Below, piece after piece: positions 1 through 4,435 of a stretch of DNA of 7,882 nt. Location of the stretch: NCBI GenBank assembly GCA_041179245.1, contig JBEGTT010000047.1, positions 1 through 7,882 of the forward strand, given 5' to 3'. A model generated the notes under the pieces. The model made no database searches and had not been told where the DNA came from. It saw only the letters and a list, made by a program, of their open reading frames with translations. The DNA comes from JBEGTT01 sp041179245. Lineage in GTDB: Bacteria > Pseudomonadota > Gammaproteobacteria > Burkholderiales > Rhodocyclaceae. Positions within the stretch are counted from its first letter, which is position 1. The number at the start of each line of letters is the position of its first letter. A program made the translations under genes and the position numbers.

Positions 1-60
1 CTTACTTTGCGCTGACACAATACTAGTATCAACACCCGATGCTACGTTTTTAATATCCAT
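1..60 (-). CDS. N-terminus of a small protein, possibly YjfB-like (partial, runs off left edge)
   Basis: On the minus strand an ATG at 60-58 opens a frame with no stop to the window edge, giving 20 residues: MDIKNVASGVDTSIVSAQSK. An AGGGGG purine run ends 6 nt before the ATG and can serve as ribosome binding site. The MDI..VAS opening followed by a polar, Gln/Ser-containing stretch resembles the start of the short YjfB-type 'putative motility protein' family, but 20 residues are too few for assignment. A possible small ORF ends 3 nt upstream, so the two could be translationally coupled. Seen: an open frame with a plausible SD. Inferred: family membership, which is weak. Confidence 0.35.
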   Translation of the reverse strand, partial: MDIKNVASGVDTSIVSAQSK

Positions 61-63
61 GAT

Positions 64-177
64 TTACCCCCTATCAAGACTCACCCCTGTTATCGGACGA
101 TTCCATAAAAACTTGAGAAGAGAGGGGGGCTGAGGTGAAACTTTTTGCCATCCAGCCGAGCATTCCTTTTCTGGCAT
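64..177 (-). CDS. Possible small ORF, 37 codons, unknown function
   Basis: The minus-strand ATG at 177-175 is preceded by a perfect AGGAGG (189-184) with a 6-nt spacer. The frame encodes 37 residues starting MPEKECSAGWQKV and ending with TAA at 66-64, only 3 nt before the ATG of the next minus-strand gene. The peptide has two or three Trp/Phe residues in its middle, one Cys, is mildly basic and shows no signal peptide or membrane segment. I recognise no family. An in-frame GTG at 249 would extend it to 61 codons but lacks a comparable SD. The strong SD and coupled geometry favour translation, but the short length makes a chance frame possible. It could also be a leader that modulates the downstream gene. 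Confidence 0.25.
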   Translation of the reverse strand: MPEKECSAGWQKVSPQPPSLLKFLWNRPITGVSLDRG

Positions 178-259
178 GACATACCTCCTGAGTTCAGAAG
201 GCGTTATGGTTTCTCTTCCATCCCTAATGCTCTGTTCGTTTACGCACACCGGTTGTATT

Positions 260-276
260 GATTAGTAAGACTAATC
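260..276. promoter_or_regulatory. 17-bp palindrome between divergent genes, operator-like
   Basis: GATTAGT-AAG-ACTAATC is a perfect 7-bp inverted repeat with a 3-bp centre. It lies between the minus-strand small ORF/YjfB-like gene and the plus-strand exonuclease gene, where a dimeric repressor or activator site would be expected. The right arm plus flank (GACTAATCGAATT, 269-281) recurs with one mismatch at 319-331, exactly 50 bp downstream. The regulator is unknown and binding is inference. Confidence 0.3.
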
Positions 277-318
277 GAATTCAGTATCATGTTGACGAGA
301 AGATGACGAAATCTGGAC

Positions 319-331
319 GACTAATTGAATT
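319..331 (+). repeat. Second copy of the GACTAATYGAATT half-site
   Basis: GACTAATTGAATT matches 12 of 13 positions of the sequence at 269-281, in the same orientation and offset by exactly 50 bp. This copy lacks a good left arm, so it is a half-site, not a full palindrome. It lies 27 bp before the exonuclease start codon, where binding could influence transcription or the 5' leader. Confidence 0.3.
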
Positions 332-357
332 GCGCTGTGGCGCTATAGGAGTAGGCC

Positions 358-972
358 GTGGAAGTTGTAGCAGTGATTGACTTTGAAACAACAGGGTTGT
401 CGCCAGCACAAGGTGATCGAGCAACAGAAATTGCTGCTGTAATCCTCGAAAACGGGAAGGTTGTTGACCGCTACCAGAGCTTAATGAATGCAGGTGTTCG
501 CATTCCTTCGTTTATCGAATTGCTAACGGGTATTTCAAACTCGATGATTCGCTCAGCGCCCCCTGCGAGGGACGTCATGGGCGAAGTTTCAAAGTTCATT
601 GGCGATATTCCTTTGGTCGCGCACAACGCGTCATTTGATTGCAAATTCTGGGATGCAGAATTGGCACTTATCAAGCAAAGAAGACAACAAGAGTTCGCGT
701 GCTCATTGCTGCTTTCTAGACGACTTTTGCCTCAAGCCACAAGTCATAAACTTGGAGACCTTGTTGCGTACGCAAAATTACCTGTTGCGGGACGAGCTCA
801 CCGGGCACTAGCTGATGCAGAAATGGCGGCAAGTTTGTTAGTTCATCTTGAAAAAGAGTTACTCAACCAATTTAAAATTCGTGAAGTCTCACACGATTTA
901 CTCTGCAAGATTCAGCGGGTTCCACGCGCAAAGATCGCACAAAGCCTTGAGCGCTATCGATCCACGGCCTAG
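358..972 (+). CDS. DnaQ-like DEDDh 3'-5' exonuclease (stand-alone)
   Basis: This 204-residue protein has all the motifs of the DEDDh RNase T/DnaQ exonuclease superfamily: Exo I DFETTG (catalytic D8, E10), Exo II AHNASFD (D94), and Exo III H148-RALA-D153 preceded by SHKLGDL (129-135). Such enzymes remove nucleotides from 3' ends of DNA or RNA with two metal ions. The TGIS segment (57-60) is typical of the PolC/DnaQ epsilon branch. The fold ends near residue 165; the last ~40 residues are a basic tail I cannot assign. It is a free-standing domain without polymerase, GIY-YIG or BRCT partners, so the exact substrate is unknown. The start is GTG at 358, chosen because AGGAG (347-351) sits 6 nt upstream and the first motif begins at once. 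It appears monocistronic, has no evident link to the rnf genes, and is followed by two hairpins. Confidence 0.9.
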   Translation: MEVVAVIDFETTGLSPAQGDRATEIAAVILENGKVVDRYQSLMNAGVRIPSFIELLTGISNSMIRSAPPARDVMGEVSKFIGDIPLVAHNASFDCKFWDAELALIKQRRQQEFACSLLLSRRLLPQATSHKLGDLVAYAKLPVAGRAHRALADAEMAASLLVHLEKELLNQFKIREVSHDLLCKIQRVPRAKIAQSLERYRSTA

Positions 973-994
973 CCGTGCAGGAAGGTTGTTCCTG
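963..994 (+). terminator. Tandem hairpins at the end of the exonuclease gene
   Basis: Two adjacent perfect inverted repeats abut each other. CACGGC-CTA-GCCGTG (963-977) spans the TAG stop codon, and CAGGAA-GGTTG-TTCCTG (978-994) follows immediately. Each has a 6-bp stem. There is no proper T-tract after either (TTAAGG follows), so this is not a classical intrinsic terminator. It could be a weak terminator or an mRNA 3'-end protecting structure, which would also keep read-through out of the rnf control region. Confidence 0.35.
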
Positions 995-1137
995 TTAAGG
1001 ACTTCTGGAGCAGCTAGAAAAGTTTCTTTAACTACGTTCAAGCGTGACTTAGCGTGCCTAGGGACCGGCTCAATGCACCAGTAATTTGGGATAAATCTGC
1101 GGGTGGGTTATCACTATGGGCGATGGTGAGTTCATCT

Positions 1138-1153
1138 TGTCGCATTTCCTACA
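1138..1153. promoter_or_regulatory. Putative NifA upstream activator sequence
   Basis: TGTCGCATTTCCTACA fits the NifA enhancer consensus TGT-N10-ACA, and also the more detailed TGT-N4-T-N5-ACA form, having T as the fifth spacer base. Its centre is about 207 bp upstream of the transcription start predicted from the -24/-12 element, somewhat farther than the common 80-150 bp but workable for an enhancer acting by DNA looping. A six-base gapped motif has roughly a 1 in 10 chance of occurring somewhere in a 400-bp region, so its weight comes from pairing with the sigma-54 promoter and from rnf being a classical nif-regulated operon. Confidence 0.5.
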
Positions 1154-1219
1154 AAATTTTTGGATCTGGTTATTCGTTCATCAGTGATGCGACATTGGTC
1201 ACCGCGTTGTAACTCAGTT

Positions 1220-1235
1220 TGTTCGATTTGCGACG
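1220..1235. promoter_or_regulatory. Degenerate second NifA-type site
   Basis: TGTTCGATTTGCGACG follows TGT-N10-ACA with one mismatch in the last base (ACG) and again has T as the fifth spacer base. Its centre is about 125 bp upstream of the predicted start, the most usual distance for a NifA enhancer. One mismatch in so short a motif is common by chance, so this is a weak call. Confidence 0.2.
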
Positions 1236-1326
1236 ACTTTGTAGGACTAGAAAGTGCATAGGTCTAACACCCGAAATAACGCCTAACCTTATGATTTATT
1301 GTTGATTTAATCTTATTTGTACGTAT

Positions 1327-1342
1327 TGGCACGTATTCTGCT
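1327..1342 (+). promoter_or_regulatory. Sigma-54 (RpoN) -24/-12 promoter of the rnf operon
   Basis: TGGCACGTATTCTGCT matches the RpoN consensus TGGCACG-N4-TTGCW with a single mismatch (C for the first T of TTGC). The invariant GG (1328-1329) and GC (1340-1341) are exactly 12 bp apart, as required. With the final C of GC as -12, transcription would start near A1353, giving a ~22-nt leader before the rnfG ATG. I found no good sigma-70 pair near here. Sigma-54 promoters need an enhancer-binding activator, and NifA is the natural candidate for rnf. The site overlaps a direct repeat of ACGTATT (1321-1327 and 1331-1337). Confidence 0.7.
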
Positions 1343-1374
1343 GATTCCAACCAAACATTTGGATCGCACCCACC

Positions 1375-2013
1375 ATGACAGCCAGCCCTCCCGCAAACAA
1401 CGAAACAGCCGCCAAAAAGCTTGATTCGTTCAAGCACGGCATCATTCTGTGTCTTTTCTGTTTTGGCTTCGGACTCATTTTGGCCATCACCGATGAAGTC
1501 ACGTTGGACGACATTACAGCCCGAGCGATAGAGGACAAGCAAAACTCTCTCGCCCAAGTCTTGCCAGACGCCATTCATGATAATAATCCGGTGACTGACA
1601 CCTTAATGCTTAACGATAGTCACGGAAAAGAAGTTACCGTATTCCGGGCAACCAAAAATGGCGTTGTTACTGGTGTTGCCTATGAGATTTTCGGCACTGG
1701 CTACGCTGGAGAAATGCGCCTAATGATGGGCATTGATGCTGGAGGAAAAGTTCTTGGCGTGCGGGTCTTGGCGCATAAGGAAACCCCGGGGCTGGGCGAC
1801 AAAATCGAAGTTAAGAAGGGTGATTGGATCGAAAAATTTACTGGGCTTTCTGTTGGTAACCCTCCACTGGAAAAGTGGAAGGTAAAGAAAGATGGGGGAA
1901 ATTTTGATCAGTTCGCAGGTGCCACCATTACCCCTCGCGGTGTTCTGGTCGCCATTCGGAGTGGACTAGAGTTCTTTTCGGCCAACCAAGCTCGGTTAAC
2001 GGAGGTGAAATAA
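1375..2013 (+). CDS. rnfG: RnfG, FMN-carrying subunit of the Rnf electron transport complex
   Basis: This 212-residue protein is the periplasm-facing flavin subunit of Rnf. It has a short cytoplasmic N-terminus, one membrane anchor (about 21-39) and an FMN-binding domain. The family motif HKETPGLGD is at 134-142. The flavinylation motif Dxx[ST]GAT appears as D178-QFAGA-T184, with Ala in the Ser/Thr position; T184 is the predicted covalent FMN-phosphothreonine, as in NqrC/RnfG. Length is normal for the family. The ATG at 1375 has only a poor SD (TTTGGA, 1358-1363, 11 nt away), which fits a short leader from the sigma-54 promoter. It is the first gene of the unit, whereas in most Rnf operons rnfG follows rnfD. 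rnfE starts 1 nt after its stop. Known: the role of the family. Inferred: modification by the neighbouring ApbE. Confidence 0.95.
   Translation: MTASPPANNETAAKKLDSFKHGIILCLFCFGFGLILAITDEVTLDDITARAIEDKQNSLAQVLPDAIHDNNPVTDTLMLNDSHGKEVTVFRATKNGVVTGVAYEIFGTGYAGEMRLMMGIDAGGKVLGVRVLAHKETPGLGDKIEVKKGDWIEKFTGLSVGNPPLEKWKVKKDGGNFDQFAGATITPRGVLVAIRSGLEFFSANQARLTEVK
2001..2005 (+). promoter_or_regulatory. Ribosome binding site of rnfE
   Basis: GGAGG lies inside the last codons of rnfG, 9 nt before the ATG of rnfE at 2015. It fixes that start and implies coupled translation of the two genes. Confidence 0.8.
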
Positions 2014-2014
2014 T

Positions 2015-2686
2015 ATGTCCAGCAACTACAAAACGATTGCTAAAGATGGGCTATGGGATAACAACGGCGTTTTTAGCATGTTGCTGGGTATGTGTCCGGC
2101 GATGGCCATGACCACCAGCGCAACCAATGGTTTTGGAATGGGCGTGGCGACCGCTGCTGTTATGGCGGCTTCCAGCTACCTAGTGGCGGTATTTAGAAAC
2201 CACATCACCCCAGAAGTACGTATCCCGGTTTATATCCTCATTGTCGCCGCCATGGTGACGGTCGTTGATTTGGCGATGAACGCTTGGCTGCATGAACTGT
2301 ACAAAGTATTAGGTCTGTTTATTCCGCTAATTGTTTCCAATTGCTTGCCGCTAGCCCGACTTGAAGCTTTTGCAGCGAAACAACCCTCTGTTCCAGCGCT
2401 GATTGATGGGCTGTTTATGGGGCTAGGTTTCACGATTGCCTTGACCGCGATTGGTGCCGTGCGCGAAATCATTGGTTCTGGAACCCTGTTTGCCGATGCC
2501 TCGTTGCTCCTTGGGCCAAGTTTCAAGGCCATCGAGTTACGTCTTCTCCCAGCAGACATGGGTGTCTTGATGATGATCCTTCCGCCCGGTGGGTTCATCG
2601 TGACAGGTTTGCTCGTCGTGGTTAAGCGCCTGCTGGATCTGCGGGCCGGCAAGGAAATCCAAATGGCCGGTGCTCATAGCGTATAG
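2015..2686 (+). CDS. rnfE: RnfE, integral membrane subunit of the Rnf complex
   Basis: This 223-residue, six-helix membrane protein belongs to the RnfA/RnfE (NqrD/NqrE) family. The opening DGLWDNNGVFSMLLGMCPAM corresponds to the family's N-GLW-NN...LLG-CP block. Two conserved half-helix cysteines are seen, C27 in LGMCP and C110 in IPLIVSNC. In NqrD/E and Rnf structures the matching cysteines of this subunit and its partner RnfA ligate one membrane-embedded [2Fe-2S] cluster that passes electrons across the membrane. GAVREIIGSGTL (147-158) is also a family block. The segment after C110 reads LPLARLEAFA where I expect a form like IxLGRAEAFA, so the usual Gly-Arg pair has changed. The start ATG follows GGAGG. 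The rseC-like frame begins 4 nt after the stop. Confidence 0.95.
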   Translation: MSSNYKTIAKDGLWDNNGVFSMLLGMCPAMAMTTSATNGFGMGVATAAVMAASSYLVAVFRNHITPEVRIPVYILIVAAMVTVVDLAMNAWLHELYKVLGLFIPLIVSNCLPLARLEAFAAKQPSVPALIDGLFMGLGFTIALTAIGAVREIIGSGTLFADASLLLGPSFKAIELRLLPADMGVLMMILPPGGFIVTGLLVVVKRLLDLRAGKEIQMAGAHSV

Positions 2687-2690
2687 GCTG

Positions 2691-3266
2691 ATGATGAACC
2701 ACTATCCGATCTTCCCGATTAAGCCAGAAACCACACCTGTCACGAGTGTGACGCATAGCGACCTTGTTCAAGGAATCGCCAAGGTGGTAGGGGTGGATGG
2801 CAACACGGTTTGGCTAGAGCCAGAGCAAACTAGCAGTTGCGGACATTGCGCATCCAGCTCAAGTTGCTCTAGTGGTCATCAATCAGACGGTTCAACCGAG
2901 GCTGAAAAAGGCGGTATGGGAACCATTACCTCGCGGTTGCACACTCGCCGATTTCAGATAACCCAGCCTAAAGCACTGGGAACCTTATTGCTCGGTGATC
3001 GGATTATTGTCGGGATTGAAAGCGGCTCACTTCTGAAAGCAGCCATGACGGCTTACGGCCTGCCACTGCTTACTGCGCTAATAGCGGGTTCGATTGCTCA
3101 AGAGCAATTTGCACAAGACGCCATGACGATGCTCGGAACGGCACTAGGACTCACCACTGGAATGGTCATCGCCCATTTCAGCGCTAAGCGGCTGAAGTCG
3201 CAGGGAGCACTCGCTCCCCATGTACTTCGACGAGCCAGTGCTCATGAAACTTGCGGAACTGTATAG
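2691..3266 (+). CDS. rseC: RseC/MucC-family membrane protein within the rnf operon
   Basis: This 191-residue protein matches the RseC/MucC family. It has an N-terminal beta-type domain (about 26-110) with a cysteine motif C50-GH-C53-x5-C59, then two membrane helices (about 115-135 and 146-165) introduced by GSLLKAAMTAYGLPLL, the typical family junction. The linker between the Cys motif and RRFQI is rich in Ser/Gly/Glu and probably flexible. In E. coli, RseC acts with the Rnf-like Rsx complex to keep SoxR reduced; here a role in Rnf assembly or electron transfer is inference. The start is uncertain: ATG at 2691 or ATG at 2694, the latter better spaced from AGG (2685-2687). A GTG at 2670 would overlap rnfE and is less likely. 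Its TAG stop overlaps the SD of rnfA. It is unusual as an insertion between rnfE and rnfA. Confidence 0.85.
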   Translation: MMNHYPIFPIKPETTPVTSVTHSDLVQGIAKVVGVDGNTVWLEPEQTSSCGHCASSSSCSSGHQSDGSTEAEKGGMGTITSRLHTRRFQITQPKALGTLLLGDRIIVGIESGSLLKAAMTAYGLPLLTALIAGSIAQEQFAQDAMTMLGTALGLTTGMVIAHFSAKRLKSQGALAPHVLRRASAHETCGTV

Positions 3267-3276
3267 GACAACAAAA

Positions 3277-3858
3277 ATGAAAGATTTCGCCTTAATGATG
3301 ATTGGTGCAGCGCTGGTCAACAACGTAATTTTGGCCCGCTTTTTAGGACTCTGCTCCTTTATGGGTGTGACAACCCGCGTTGATACGGCTGCCGGTATGG
3401 GCTTCGCCACAACTTTCGTGATTACGGTTTCTTCGATGGCTGACTGGGCCGTTCAGCACTATTTGCTAGATGCCTACGGGCTGGGGTTTCTGAGAACAGT
3501 CACTTTCATTCTGGTAATTGCCAGTGCCGTTCAATTCACCGAAATGACGATCAAGAAGGTTTCACCCAATCTATTCCAGATGCTGGGTATTTACCTGCCA
3601 TTAATTACGACGAACTGTGCTGTGCTCGGGGTTGCACTCCTACTCGTAGAAGGCAAGATGGGTTTCTTGGATTCCACGATGTTCGCCTTTGCCTCATCGG
3701 TGGGTTACAGCTTGGTAATGGTGATTTTTGCGGGGCTCCGCGAGCGACTAGCACTGGTTAACGTCCCCCGACTGTTTGCTGGCCCCCCTATCGCTTTTAT
3801 CGTAGCCGGAATGCTCGCCATGGCCTTCATGGGCTTCTCCGGTATTGCCACAAGCTAA
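3277..3858 (+). CDS. rnfA: RnfA, integral membrane subunit of the Rnf complex
   Basis: This 193-residue protein has exactly the usual RnfA/RsxA length, with six predicted membrane helices and strong family signatures: LVNNVILARFLGLCSFMGV (13-31) with C26, FILVIASAVQFTEM (77-90), and LPLITTNCAVLGVALL (107-122) with C114. C26 and C114 are the counterparts of the cysteines that, with those of RnfE, hold the membrane [2Fe-2S] cluster. The end AFMGFSGI is also conserved. ATG 3277 is chosen over the in-frame ATG at 3220 because the family begins with this M, because AGGA (3265-3268) is 8 nt upstream, and because the upstream extension lies inside the rseC-like gene. It is separated from rnfB by 32 nt, the widest gap in the operon. 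Confidence 0.95.
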   Translation: MKDFALMMIGAALVNNVILARFLGLCSFMGVTTRVDTAAGMGFATTFVITVSSMADWAVQHYLLDAYGLGFLRTVTFILVIASAVQFTEMTIKKVSPNLFQMLGIYLPLITTNCAVLGVALLLVEGKMGFLDSTMFAFASSVGYSLVMVIFAGLRERLALVNVPRLFAGPPIAFIVAGMLAMAFMGFSGIATS

Positions 3859-3890
3859 TCACATATTCTTCAGCACAAGGGAGATCGGTC

Positions 3891-4424
3891 ATGTTGTTTT
3901 CAGTTGGAAGTCTAGCGTTGATGGGGCTTGCGCTTGGCAGCCTACTCGGTGCGGCAGCACGCTACCTCGCAGTTGCGGAAAACCCCATTGAGGCAGAGTT
4001 GCAGGCCATGCTACCCGGTTCCCAGTGTGGGCAATGTGGCTATGTTGGGTGCGCTCAAGCGGCAGTGGCCCTGGCGAAGGGCGAGGCTCCTGTGACCTTA
4101 TGCCCGCCCGGTGGTAAAGCAACGGTCGAAGCATTGGCCGCAAAGCTGGGGGTCAAGGTTGATCTTTCAACTGTCTCTGATGACGGGCCTCGGATTGCTT
4201 TCGTGTCTGAGGAAATTTGTGTGGGCTGCTGCCGTTGTAGCAAGGTTTGTCCAACCGACGCGATTATTGGTGCCGCCAAACAGATTCATAACGTCATCCG
4301 TGAAGCATGCACCGGGTGCTCTGGTTGCATCGATGTCTGCCCCACAGAAGCGCTGAAAATGAACCCTATTCCTGTGACACTTCAGCACTGGACATGGCCT
4401 AGCCCCTCCTCTGCGCACAATTAA
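3891..4424 (+). CDS. rnfB: RnfB, iron-sulfur (ferredoxin-type) subunit of the Rnf complex
   Basis: This 177-residue protein has an N-terminal membrane anchor (about 4-24) and three [4Fe-4S] motifs. The first is the Fe-S domain C46-x2-C49-x4-C54-x16-C71 (LPGSQCGQCGYVGC). Two ferredoxin-type clusters follow: C110, C113, C116, C120-P and C140, C143, C146, C150-P. RnfB is the cytoplasmic module that exchanges electrons with soluble ferredoxin or flavodoxin. The first ferredoxin motif reads CVGCCRC, carrying an extra Cys (C114) next to the ligand. The C-terminus is short, ending about 20 residues after the last cluster. ATG 3891 has AGGGAG (3878-3883) 7 nt upstream. The TAA stop overlaps the rnfC SD, so translation is probably coupled. 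Confidence 0.96.
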   Translation: MLFSVGSLALMGLALGSLLGAAARYLAVAENPIEAELQAMLPGSQCGQCGYVGCAQAAVALAKGEAPVTLCPPGGKATVEALAAKLGVKVDLSTVSDDGPRIAFVSEEICVGCCRCSKVCPTDAIIGAAKQIHNVIREACTGCSGCIDVCPTEALKMNPIPVTLQHWTWPSPSSAHN

Positions 4425-4435
4425 GGAAAAATGTG

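Larger units (their letters stand above)
973..1374. other. 402-nt gene-free control region upstream of rnfG
   Basis: No convincing coding frame is present on either strand: the short open frames here have no SD and no recognisable protein sequence. Visible elements are the hairpins right after the exonuclease stop, a NifA-type TGT-N10-ACA element (1138-1153), a one-mismatch second copy (1220-1235), an AT-rich stretch (about 1288-1320) suited to DNA bending, and a -24/-12 promoter match (1327-1342). The architecture of distal activator site, bendable spacer and sigma-54 promoter is that of an enhancer-dependent operon. The rest of the stretch shows nothing I can identify. Confidence 0.6.

Noticed and set aside
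848..1084. 78-codon open frame overlapping the exonuclease 3' end
   Set aside because: It lies largely inside the exonuclease gene in another frame, has no SD, and shows no recognisable protein features.
1138..1246. Interlocking inverted repeats TGTCGCAT/ATGCGACA (1138-1145, 1187-1194) and TCCTACAAA/TTTGTAGGA (1147-1155, 1238-1246), pseudoknot-like, possible riboswitch or ncRNA
   Set aside because: Repeats of 8-9 bp are expected about once by chance in 400 bp. The region lies upstream of the predicted transcription start, so it would not be in the rnf leader.
1295..1307. IHF site between the NifA element and the promoter (TTGATT in an AT-rich stretch)
   Set aside because: Only the TTGATT half fits WATCAA-N4-TTR in reverse; the other half (YAA) reads TTT. 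The AT-rich bendable DNA is noted, but not a called site.
1302..1329. Sigma-70 pair TTGATT / TATTGG upstream of rnfG
   Set aside because: The -10 is poor and the spacing is 16 bp, while the overlapping -24/-12 element is a far better match.
1321..1337. Direct repeat ACGTATT-GGC-ACGTATT as a regulator site
   Set aside because: It overlaps the -24 element and most of its bases are explained by the promoter consensus; the repeat is probably incidental.
3220..3276. 19-codon upstream extension of rnfA from an ATG at 3220
   Set aside because: It lies within the 3' end of the rseC-like gene and has no SD. RnfA proteins begin at the ATG at 3277, which gives the standard 193-residue length.
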